Below are positions 21,176 to 30,101 of a DNA stretch of 64,000 nt, one piece after another. The stretch lies in NCBI GenBank assembly GCA_963745765.1, contig CAVUYQ010000021.1, positions 124,001 to 188,000 on the forward strand, in the 5' to 3' direction. Numbering within the stretch: position 1 is the first letter of the stretch; every line of letters starts with the position of its first letter. A program made the translations under genes and the position numbers. A model generated the notes under the pieces. That model was not told the origin of the DNA. It saw nothing but the letters and a program-made list of their open reading frames with translations, and made no database searches. This DNA is from Ww85 sp963745765. Lineage in GTDB: Bacteria; Desulfobacterota; Desulfobulbia; Desulfobulbales; Desulfocapsaceae.

Positions 21176-23392
21176 TTACGATGCTGGCTTAAGTGTGAAA
21201 TACATTTTGTTCTGCCTGCTGTCAACATCGAGAAGGATAACATCAATGATCATACCAATCTGCAGCACCTTGCAGCTGACATCACCGACAAAGCGATGGT
21301 TTTTTTCATCAAGGATGTAATAATCATCGGTGAGCGTTGACAGGAGTACCGTGCCGCTGATAAAGCAGTCAATCAGTTCTACAAAAAAGGCGCTGTTCGA
21401 AACACCGGAAATGACCGCTCTGAAAGATTCGCCTATCCTTTCTGCCATGAATTGGCTTTTGAGGCGTTCAGACATGTTTCGTTCGCTGGCAATTGCCACT
21501 CGTTCTCGTGTCGAAAGGTGGAGCCCGCAATCTTTCAGTGATGATGCGGGGGCAAATTTAACCGCGCCCTGTTTGCGATTCGTCCCGGTTTTGGCCGCGA
21601 TTAACTGGCAAATAAGCCGATGTACTATCAAATCCGGGTAACGGCGGATGGGGGATGTGAAGTGGCAATAGAGCTTTGCGGCAAGACCGAAATGGCCGCA
21701 GTTTACTGGAGAATAGCGTGCCTGCTGCATGCTTCTGAGCAGCAGGCTATTGATAATATATTCGTGATCAGTGTCCTTAACGAGGGCGATGAGGTTATTG
21801 TACCAGTCGGGTGTGCCGGGGTCCGTAGGTAATGTAAGACCAAGGGTTGCTGCAAACCTGACAAAATCCTCGATCTTCTCCGGGCTTGGTTCTTCGTGAA
21901 TGCGATAAAGCAGATCCAGATGGTGCGCTGCAAAGGTTTCTGCCACGGACTCGTTGGCAGCCAGCATGAATTCTTCAATGATCTGGTGGGCGAAAGTTCT
22001 TTCGGTTTTTTCGATTGAGACTACCTGATTGTCATGACCGAAAATTATTTTTGCTTCGGGAAGCGTGAAGGCGATTGAACCGCGTTTTTCTCTTTTTTGC
22101 TGAAGCAGATGTGCAAGTTCGCAGGCCCATTCCAGCGATTTTACAAATGGTTTACCGGCATTGCGCATGCCCGGGTCTTTGTCGATGACCATGCCCTGCA
22201 CCGTGTTATAGGTGAATCGCTGTTTACTGCGGATCACTGAACGTACAAAGCGCGATTTTTTTACCGTGCCCTGCTGGTCAAAATCCAGAATAGCGCTGAC
22301 CGTCAGGCGGTCGGCATCGGGCAGCAGGCTGCACAGATTGTTGGAAAGATGCTCCGGCAGCATTGGAATAACGGTACCGGGTAGATAGATGGACGTTCCC
22401 CGTTCATAAGCCTCCTGATCAAGCGTGCTTCCGGTTCGGACGTATGCACTGACATCGGCGATGGAAACATAAAGCCGGTAACCGTTTCTGTTCTTGACGA
22501 CAGCAACCGCATCATCAAAGTCTTTGGCGTCTTCCCCGTCAATGGTGACATGCAAGGTCTGGCGCAGGTCCTCCCGTTCTTCGATTGATGGTTCCGGTTC
22601 ACAGCTAGCGGCTTGAATTTCGGCCTCCCTGGTGAACTGGTAGGGCAGGTTGAACTTCTCGATAACCAGCCTGACCTGTACTTCATAGCGTCCGGGATTT
22701 CCCAGGACCTCTATGATTTCTCCCCGTGGCGCATCGTTTTCTCTGTTGTTTTCATCGAGACGGAGGATAACAGCATCACCATCTTTTACGGATTTTTCGG
22801 GAGCTTTTGACAGGATAATGTTGAAAGGGAATTTCGGGTCTTCGGGGGAGACGATTCCGTGTTTTTTCCCGGACACGTAAAATCCCGCCAGGGTTGTCGT
22901 CCGTCTTTCCAGAATACGGATGACTTCAGCTTCGGACCTGCCGTCCCGATGGGTCCGGTTAATTACCAGAAGAACGCGATCTCCATGTAAGGCCGAATGC
23001 AGGAGTGGAGCCGAAATAAAGGGGTCTTTCGTCGGTGTCACGCCTCCGAAGCGGCGCAAAAGATCGGTTCCGAAACCAAAGCCCGCCTGGTTCATTTCAA
23101 CGGTTGCTTCGACGAGGCAATGTTTTTTACCCAAAGAGAAGCGCTTATTGGAGCCCTTCAGGCAGCTTCCCTCACTGCTGAGTTGAGATACAATCAGCGC
23201 AACATCGTCTCTTCTTGTGCGCCCCAATCCGGTTTTCATGAGGATATCATCAATACCCAGATCGGTCTCCGCAAGGTAGAGTGCAGCCAGGACCAGGTTA
23301 CGCAGTGTGTTGTCACTGGCAGAGGAAGAGTGTTTTCTTTTGTATCGTTTCGGCGCGTGGTTATCGTGATGTGGTGTTTGTTTTCTTCTCAT
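21176..23392 (-). CDS. rnr: Ribonuclease R, 3'-5' exoribonuclease
   Basis: Processive 3'-5' exoribonuclease of the RNB family that degrades structured RNA. The 738-residue protein has a basic N-terminus and helix-turn-helix segment (about 25-90), cold-shock-type OB folds, then the RNB catalytic domain. That domain begins at HVTIDGEDAKDFDDAVAVV, with the clustered metal-binding Asp residues, and includes YCHFTSPIRRYPDLIVHRL. A C-terminal S1 domain (FRAVISGVSNSAFFVELID...) follows. Length is slightly below E. coli RNase R (about 810 aa), mainly at the basic tail. The gene is alone between convergent and divergent neighbours. Confidence 0.92.
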   Translation of the reverse strand: MRRKQTPHHDNHAPKRYKRKHSSSASDNTLRNLVLAALYLAETDLGIDDILMKTGLGRTRRDDVALIVSQLSSEGSCLKGSNKRFSLGKKHCLVEATVEMNQAGFGFGTDLLRRFGGVTPTKDPFISAPLLHSALHGDRVLLVINRTHRDGRSEAEVIRILERRTTTLAGFYVSGKKHGIVSPEDPKFPFNIILSKAPEKSVKDGDAVILRLDENNRENDAPRGEIIEVLGNPGRYEVQVRLVIEKFNLPYQFTREAEIQAASCEPEPSIEEREDLRQTLHVTIDGEDAKDFDDAVAVVKNRNGYRLYVSIADVSAYVRTGSTLDQEAYERGTSIYLPGTVIPMLPEHLSNNLCSLLPDADRLTVSAILDFDQQGTVKKSRFVRSVIRSKQRFTYNTVQGMVIDKDPGMRNAGKPFVKSLEWACELAHLLQQKREKRGSIAFTLPEAKIIFGHDNQVVSIEKTERTFAHQIIEEFMLAANESVAETFAAHHLDLLYRIHEEPSPEKIEDFVRFAATLGLTLPTDPGTPDWYNNLIALVKDTDHEYIINSLLLRSMQQARYSPVNCGHFGLAAKLYCHFTSPIRRYPDLIVHRLICQLIAAKTGTNRKQGAVKFAPASSLKDCGLHLSTRERVAIASERNMSERLKSQFMAERIGESFRAVISGVSNSAFFVELIDCFISGTVLLSTLTDDYYILDEKNHRFVGDVSCKVLQIGMIIDVILLDVDSRQNKMYFTLKPAS

Positions 23393-23806
23393 GAGTATTC
23401 ATTAGTTGTTGGCAATGGGTAAGGGTCGGTGGTGATTATTTAACTGACTGCCGCCGAATTAACGTACGGTTACAAAACAATGAAGATCTGGTTGGTCAGC
23501 GGAAAATGTTCTCGTCTTTCGGGCGTCGAAGATGATTGATGCGGGATGTACCCGGAATATGATTTAACAGGTTTGCCAAGATTCCTCTTTCAGCACCGAA
23601 CGTGCTGTCGTCATCTTTTTATTTTTTGGCAGGGATTAGAGCAGGTGAGAACACTTATGGCAATGGTTCCTTATTTTAACTGACAAAACAAGTTGTTGCC
23701 TTTTTCAATCGGTGGCTTAATGTAATTCAAGTGGATGATGGCGAAAATCGTTTCGTTCCCACATACTATGGCATTATTGATCTAATGTAAACACCAGCGG
23801 TCCTAT
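23393..23806. other. Divergent intergenic region between rnr and the RelA/SpoT-like gene
   Basis: These 414 bases must hold both promoters. I see no clear -35/-10 pair, no RNA gene and no coding frame worth calling. Confidence 0.5.
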
Positions 23807-25909
23807 ATGTCGAGAATTCCCTTTGATCTAGAGTTGTACCGCGACCAGATGCGGAGTTATATCAGCAACAGAGAGTTTGAGCAGGTTTTCTGGGATGCGC
23901 TTGATTTTGCCACCGAAGCACATGATGATCAGTGGCGTCGTTCAGGAGACGCTTATATCCTGCACCCCTGCTCCGTTGCAAAAATCCTGGCCGAGGAAAT
24001 GGACATAACTGATCCGGAGATACTCGCAGCAGCCTTGCTGCATGATACCGTTGAGGATGTTAAAGAGGTGACGACAGAGGTGGTGGGAGAGCACTTCGGG
24101 ACGTATGTGCAGGCAATTGTCGAGGGATGTACGAAAGTCACGCACCGTTCCGGCGACCGTCAGGCTCAGAGCAAACTGGTTCATCGCAAGATTTTTTCCG
24201 GTGCGGCTTTGCGGCCGGAAGTTATGCTGGTAAAACTTGCTGATCGTTTGCATAATCTGCGGACGCTGAGGGCCATGCCCCGGAACAAGCGGCAGCGGAT
24301 TGCCGACGAAACACTTGATATCTATGCCCCGCTGGCAACGGTTTTCGGTCTGTTCGCCATGAAGCGTGAGATGTACAACCTGGCTCTTTCTTATAAATTC
24401 CCAAAACAAAGTGTCAAACTGAGCAATTTTATCAGATCCCTGGACGAGGGTGTGCTTTCCCTGCAAATCCTTGAAGAGCTGCGCATCGCTGCCAAGGATG
24501 CCGGTCTGCAGAGTCTTATTTCAAGACGCATCAAGGATCTCTGGGCTTATTATGATACCGCCAATAGAATCCTGCTCCAGCAGATTGAAACACCAATCGA
24601 AATAATTATCATCGTTGATGATGTTTCGTCTTGTTATCAGGCACTTGGTGTTGTCAACCAGGCCTTCAGGCCGATACCCCGCTCCATACGCGATTTTATT
24701 GCCAATCCGAAACCGACGGGGTATCAAGGGCTGCATGCCCGTGCCATCATAAAAGGTCAACGTTTTCTGTTTAAGATCAGAACCAGCGAAATGGCCAGAA
24801 AAGCCCAGCGGGGGTTGTTTAGAAACTGGAATTCCCGGACAGGAAAGCAGGGAAAGTTTATCCTCGAGCTCAAGGAGATGATGGATATCATCGGCTCCGA
24901 GGCTACGGTGTCCTATCGTGATCTGATTGCAGCAGGCGGGACAAAGGAGATTTACACCTATACGCCGCAGGGAGATCTCATTTGCCTGCCAATCAAGTCC
25001 AACGTTCTTGATTTTGCCTTTCGCGTCCATACGGAGGTTGGTCATACCTGCATTGGAGCGATGATAAGAAACCAAAAAGTGGCGTCTGACTATGTCCTGC
25101 AGGATGGACAGATGGTCCGTATCATACGGGCAAGCGCAAAAGTTGCTTTCACCCAGGAAATGCAGCAGCTTTGTCAGACCCCGAAAGCCCGGGCTGAACT
25201 TTCCAGAAGCTTTCGTCAGCGCGGACAGCGGGTTGCCGAGGAAATCGGTAAGGCAACCCTGCTCCAGGAAATGCGCAGATACGGCTTGCCGCGCGAGTTG
25301 CTTGATAGTGAAGGTATGGCAGCTGTTGCCGAATCGTTTTCCCTGAAGGCAAAGGAGAAACTGTTCAGCAGGATTGGCAGCGGTAGAATACGATTACCTG
25401 AGGTGATAGAGGTTATCAGTCAGAAACTATTTACCGGGACCTCCATTTTGCTGAAACCGACGGGGGAATTTAACAAGATTAAGCTGGATACCCTTGATCC
25501 GATATTTATGAAATTTTCTTCCTGTTGCAAACCAAACCCGGTGGACAAGGCAAATTGCGCTCTTCTGACCGAAAAAGGCCTTTCGGTGCATAACAAGACA
25601 TGTCCCCGGCTGCATGAGATAACGTTTCAGCGGGAAGATGCGGTGGACATCTCCTGGGAAGGACAACACCGATAAACCGGCCACAGAGTATACTGTTCCC
25701 CCATGCCACCCGGCACGAAATGCTCTCAGTGGCTCGCCTCTGCTCCGGAGCAGATGAAAATGCAACAGGTCGATCTGCTCTCAAACCATCAGTCTGACCA
25801 GCAGGCCTGGGAATTGACCTTCGAGGTTGAGCAATTGCATGACTTGCAAAAAGTCCTGCGTCACTTTGATCGCTCCGCTATCGATTACGAATTTTATCTG
25901 GATTTCTAG
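23807..25909 (+). CDS. RelA/SpoT homologue with intact hydrolase and degenerate synthetase, C-terminal ACT frameshifted
   Basis: A (p)ppGpp metabolism protein. The HD hydrolase domain looks complete: His53 in ILHPCSVA, LLHDTVEDV at 78-85 (H79, D80, E83, D84) and KLADRLHNLRTL. The synthetase region aligns with its family through CYQALGVV and FIANPKPTGYQGLHA. However, the catalytic Asp position is Thr262, the RxxV arginine is Ile and the Glu of ExQIRT is Leu321, so synthesis is probably lost. A TGS domain (IYTYTPQGDLICLP) and the Cys-rich KFSSCCKPNP motif follow. The open frame stops at 25675, but an ACT-like tail (LTFEVEQLHDLQKVL) resumes downstream. Three one-base insertions between about 25655 and 25760 would join them into 699 aa. 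The working role is a ppGpp hydrolase. Confidence 0.8.
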
Positions 25910-26052
25910 GAGCGTTTCGGAGAAATACAATTTTTGCTCAGATCGAGGCATTGTAAGAAAATCAAGCGGAACCATATACGTACTATTGCGAGCATTGATT
26001 TTCTTACAATAACGACGAGATGGGGAAAAAGGGCTTTCTCCGACACGCTCCT
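25908..26052. repeat. 145-bp long inverted-repeat element (MITE-like)
   Basis: Two 58-bp arms (25908-25965 and 25995-26052) surround a 29-nt loop. The outer 18 bases match with one mismatch (AGGAGCGT-TCGGAGAAA) and the innermost 15 bases match perfectly (TTGTAAGAAAATCAA), while the middle has diverged. The element exactly fills the gap between the convergent relA-like gene and the zinc-ribbon gene, overlapping the relA-like TAG. It encodes no protein. A non-autonomous mobile element or a structured bidirectional 3' end are both possible. Confidence 0.75.
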
Positions 26053-26055
26053 GGC

Positions 26056-26613
26056 TTATTGGTCTCTCCCGGCATCCTGGTTCTTGCGATAATTGCTCAA
26101 GACGTTTGAAAGCATTTCCGGAAGGTCATTTTTCTGACGTGAACTCCTCATCAGTTGTTTCAAGGTCTTGTCAAGGGTAAGTACTTCATCCAGGAATATA
26201 TGTCTGAGAATCAGCGATATAAGCCGGGTAATGGTTGTAAGATTTGAAATTCTCGACTGTAGATGATGATCACGATCAAAAGCGGTTGATGCGAATATCT
26301 CCACCGGGTTGCCTTCTATTTCACTGATTGATACATACCAGGTGTTTTGTTCCCGATCCCTCGTTCTATATCTGACAGCATCAAGTACATCGGGCAGATC
26401 ACGGGGTGATTTGGTGTTTGGGTCATTGTCGGCTGTATCACCGCGGATTTTGATTTTTGTCAGTTTGCAGAGACGCTGCAGCAGGTGCGGATTTTTTTTC
26501 AAGGTATCCACGACGAGCAGGCAGTCCTCGCAGAATTCGTTTGTGTCTCTCTCCGCGAGGATCTTGCTTTCACCGCATCCATCACATATTTCCGTATCAT
26601 GCGCTTTCTTCAT
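26056..26613 (-). CDS. Zinc-ribbon protein with NrdJ C-terminal-like domain
   Basis: A 185-residue protein with an N-terminal zinc ribbon (CDGCGE near 10-15 and CEDC near 33-36). A central part (RYRTRDREQNTWYVSISEI...PVEIFASTAF...ITRLISLILRH) resembles the small C-terminal domain of vitamin B12-dependent ribonucleotide reductase (NrdJ/TSCPD type). The TSCPD signature itself is not visible and no reductase gene is nearby. The function is therefore open; a regulatory or accessory role in nucleotide metabolism is conceivable. Its start lies inside the end of aat (17-nt overlap), so the two are translationally linked. Confidence 0.6.
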   Translation of the reverse strand: MKKAHDTEICDGCGESKILAERDTNEFCEDCLLVVDTLKKNPHLLQRLCKLTKIKIRGDTADNDPNTKSPRDLPDVLDAVRYRTRDREQNTWYVSISEIEGNPVEIFASTAFDRDHHLQSRISNLTTITRLISLILRHIFLDEVLTLDKTLKQLMRSSRQKNDLPEMLSNVLSNYRKNQDAGRDQ

Positions 26614-27289
26614 GGGGCCATGCTCCGTCAGAAGTAATTGTTTTTATATTTTGTCTCAGCAGGTGCTGAAAGGTTTTTCCAGGAACTTCCCGTGCTCCCA
26701 GAGAGATCAGGTGGGCTGTTGTCATCTGGCAGTCAATGAGTCGGTAATCGTTTTTTCTGAGAAAATCAACCAAATGTATCATGGCAAATTTTGAAGCATT
26801 GGCGACGCTTGAGAACATCGACTCGCCAAAAAACACCTTGCCCAGCGCGACACCATAGAGTCCCCCAACCAGTTTGGTGCTCTCCCAGCATTCTACAGAA
26901 TGAGCGAATTTGAGACGATGAAGATTGGAGTAGGCCGTCAGCATTTCGTTTGAAATCCACGTTTCTTTCCCCTGCAGGGTCCTGATGTTTGCGCAGGATG
27001 TAATTACCTCGTCAAAGGCCCTGTTGATGCTGAAGGACAGCCTAGAATTTCTCAAATAACGTCCAAGACGCCGTGATACCCGTAATTCTCCAGGGAAGAT
27101 GATCAGTCTGGGCGAGGTACACCACCAGAGGATCGGCTCATCTTCAGAATACCAGGGAAAGATTCCCTGCCGATACGCTTCCAGCAGGCGCTGCGGCTTA
27201 AGATCTCCGCCAACGGCCAGCAGGCCGTTTTCCTCGGCAAGCTCGGGGTGCGGGAAAATAGGTTGCTCTGTGAGTTTGAAGACCGGCAT
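26597..27289 (-). CDS. aat: Leucyl/phenylalanyl-tRNA-protein transferase
   Basis: Adds Leu or Phe from aminoacyl-tRNA to proteins with N-terminal Arg or Lys, marking them for ClpAPS (N-degron pathway). The 230-residue protein carries the family blocks FPHPELAEENGLLAVGGDL, YRQGIFPWYSEDEPILWW, SPRLIIFP, HSVECWE and LVGGLYGVALGKVFFGESMFS near the active site, and DCQM close to the C-terminus. It is slightly truncated or extended by only a few residues relative to E. coli Aat. clpS and clpA are not in this window. Confidence 0.93.
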   Translation of the reverse strand: MPVFKLTEQPIFPHPELAEENGLLAVGGDLKPQRLLEAYRQGIFPWYSEDEPILWWCTSPRLIIFPGELRVSRRLGRYLRNSRLSFSINRAFDEVITSCANIRTLQGKETWISNEMLTAYSNLHRLKFAHSVECWESTKLVGGLYGVALGKVFFGESMFSSVANASKFAMIHLVDFLRKNDYRLIDCQMTTAHLISLGAREVPGKTFQHLLRQNIKTITSDGAWPHEESA

Positions 27290-27344
27290 AGGAAAATGTA
27301 CACAGCAACTGTAAAGGTGTCAATGAGCATCCGGTGGGACGATT

Positions 27345-27562
27345 TTACCAGAGATCCACCATCAGGATACCCAGAATGAAAAGAAAAACGAATAGTATCG
27401 TCCGGTATTTTTCGACCGGTAGAACTCGATAGAGCCGTGACCCACCATGTCAAGAAAAAACCAGAGCAGGGGCACGGCCAGAAGCGCCGAACCAAAAGCG
27501 GTCAGGCCCAGTATAAATCCGGCAGGAAGAAAAATTGTGCCAACGGATAATGCACGTATCAT
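27345..27562 (-). CDS. Small two-helix membrane protein, one frameshift
   Basis: The first frame gives a hydrophobic N-terminus (TIFLPAGFILGLTAFGSAL and AVPLLWFFLDMVG). A second hydrophobic stretch (RTILFVFLFILGILMVDLW, then TAA at 27345) follows in a different frame. Adding one base in the GGG run near 27447-27449 joins them through MVGSRLYRVLPVEKY into a 72-residue protein of plausible composition. I do not recognise the family. It lies between aat and the divergent DamX-like gene. Confidence 0.5.
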
Positions 27563-27659
27563 GACGTGATATTCTTTGCTTCAAAGCTCCTTTATGTTAC
27601 ATAGAGCATGGGGGCTGTCAGGTTTCAGGGGATAGAATAACTACTATAAAGAAAAGGGA

Positions 27660-30055
27660 ATGTACAGAGAACAGATGCACTTTATTCGACAGCCGTTTCA
27701 GGATGGTGTTGATACCGCTTTTTTTTATACCGGCGGTACGCGCCAGGAGATCGTTGATGAGCTGATCAGCGTCATTGCCCAACGTGTCCCTTTCATTACG
27801 ATGACCGGGGATGAGGGCTCGGGCAAGACCGTTATCTGCCGTATGCTTGAGGAAAAGCTGCCACCTGATCTTCTTCTTCTTCTTTTGTCGTCTGGCCGTG
27901 AGTCCTTAGCGGATCTGCCTGGTGGCGTCTCCGGGGGAAGTTTCGGTGATGAAAGCATAAGTAATGATGCCGCCGATACTGAAATCAACCTTGATGATTT
28001 AGTTGTGCCGCGAACCCTTGAGTCCTTTGATGATATGGTCAGTATTATCTTCGAGCAGGTTGTCGGCCGGAAGAGTGACGTTGCCGAGGGGACAGATACC
28101 GAATCAATTCTTGACGACATAGTTAAGAGTCTGCGTGCTCGCGGAAAGCGACTGTTGATTATCTTCGATGAAGCGGAAAAGATATATCTGGCGCCTCTCG
28201 AGCGCTTGCGCCGGCTGCTTGACCAGGTAAATGAGGAATCGGTACTTGTTCAAATGCTCTTTTCCGGCAGACCTTTGCTGACAGAAAATTTTGAACAGCT
28301 CAGTATCGTGACCTTTAAAGAGATAGAGGAACGTCATTTTGTTCTGCAGCCACTTGATAGAGAGACGACACTGGCATACCTCAATCACTGTATGGAAATT
28401 GGCACCGGAGAGAAAGGGGTTTATTTCTCCCGTGAGATTGTCGACAGAATTTTCTCGGTTGCCAAGGGGAATTTCACCAAAATCAATCGCCTTGCCCGTG
28501 AGTATCTGAAAGCAGAAAAACTGGACACGAAATTTCTGAAGCTTCTGGATACGCATAAAGATATCGGGATAGAACCGCCAGAAAATCGGTCGAGGCGATC
28601 GCGGGTATCCTCGGGGATGCCAACGGTTGATCTCGATTTTCTCAAACTTCCGACATTTAAGCCGCAGTGGCTGTTGTATGGCGGCATAATCTGTGCCATC
28701 GTTCTGCTTATATTACTCCTGATTGGACGATCTTCAGACGAGAGCAAGCCGGAGCAGGATCGTCCTGATGTTCCCGTGCTGGAATTGAAAAATGTCGAGC
28801 CGCTGGAAACGGCAGCTGTCGTGGTCCCGCCGGACAGGCCGGTGGGTGGCGGGTCGGAAACATCGGTAAAGGTTGAAAAGATTACCGTTATACCTCCTGC
28901 CGATGTGCCCGTTGCTGACTCTAATCGAAAGAATCAGCCGCAGACGACCCCGAAAGAGGTTGAATCTGCGGCGGTGACGGTTCCGAAACAGTTTAAATCT
29001 GCGGCGGTGACGACCCCGAAAGAGGTTGAATCTGCGGCGGTGACGGTTCCGAAACAGTTTAAATCTGCGGCGGTGACGATCCCGAAAGAGGTTGAATCTG
29101 CGGCGGTGACGGTTCCGAAACAGTTTAAATCTGCGGCGGTGACGACCCCGAAAGAGGTTGAATCTGCGGTGGTGACGGTTCCGAAACAGTTTAAATCTGC
29201 GGCGATGACGACCCCGAAAGAGGTTGAATCCGCGACGGTTAAGGCTCCGAAAGAGGTTGAAACAGTGACGGAAACGAAGAAAGAGGAGGCTGTGCTGCCC
29301 CTGGTTGTCGAGCCGTCTGTTCGTCAGCCGGTTGCTGCCGTAAAAGTGGAACAAACGGCTGCAGCCTCGAGAGACCGGCCCCTGCTGAATTAAGCAGTGA
29401 ACCTGGGAAAAATAAGGTTCGGGGAAAAGACAGTCTGCCGTTGAAAGAAGAAACAGAATCAGAAAAAGGGGCGGTATCGCAGGCTGCTCCGGAAAACGAG
29501 ATCGGGCTGCCTGCCGTAAAAGCAAAGATAGTAGTAAAGCCTTTGCGTGAGAAGAAAGAACTCCAGCAGCCGGGAAAAGTGACCATTCTTGAGAACAGAA
29601 ATAAAAAATTACCACTGACTGCCGAAACGGATGAAACACCGGTGCCGGCCCTCCCCCCCCCTGCCGTCACGGAGCCCACCGCCGACGAGATTTACCGGGA
29701 GCGGCTTGCTGCCGGAGCCAGATGGCTGATCGGACAACATGATGAGACTTATACGGTGCAACTCATGGTCCTGGCGTCAGACCAGGCCGAGGCGCATTTG
29801 ATACAGATGCTCGACTCAGAAGATTACCGCTCGGTTGCTGACAAGCTTTACATACTCAGGCGCCTCGGAACGCTGCCTACCGTCAAACTTTTCTACGGCG
29901 AATACAAGAACCTTGCTGCTGCCCGAAAAGCCAGGAATACGCTGCCCCTCTTCCTGAGAGATAAGCAGCCTTTTGCGGTAGCAATCTCTGATGCTGTGGA
30001 AGGGAGCAGAAACGGCTCCATAATGCGATGCAGGATGCCCGGCGGTGAAAAATAG
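27660..30055 (+). CDS. ExeA/DamX-like ATPase with C-terminal SPOR domain, one frameshift
   Basis: An inner-membrane protein combining a cytoplasmic AAA ATPase, one membrane helix and a periplasmic peptidoglycan-binding SPOR domain, the layout of DamX/ExeA-type cell-envelope proteins. Walker A is GDEGSGKT at 50-57, Walker B is LLIIFDEAEKI and the transmembrane helix is about 338-358 (WLLYGGIICAIVLLILLLIG). A Pro/Lys/Glu-rich linker with 66-bp tandem repeats follows. The SPOR-like end begins ETYTVQLMVLASDQAEAHLIQM. The frame stops at 29393 and resumes one frame off. One missing base in the C4 run at about 29378-29381 joins both parts into 798 aa. A role in septation or envelope assembly is inferred from architecture. 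Confidence 0.72.
28943..29265 (+). repeat. 66-bp tandem repeats inside the DamX-like gene
   Basis: Four near-identical 66-bp units (28943-29206), then a decayed fifth, encode a 22-residue motif alternating TPKEVESAAVT and VPKQFKSAAVT. Differences between units are single bases. The unit is a multiple of three, so copy-number changes keep the frame. It forms the linker between membrane helix and SPOR domain. Confidence 0.9.
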
Positions 30056-30101
30056 ACCGCGCTATCACCAGTAAAACAGGAAACATATCAGATTTTTAGC
30101 T

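Noticed and set aside
28734..29639. Long minus-strand frame antisense to the DamX-like repeat region
   Set aside because: It is a 301-codon by-product of the repeat composition (Arg/Asn/Phe-rich), with no ribosome-binding site.
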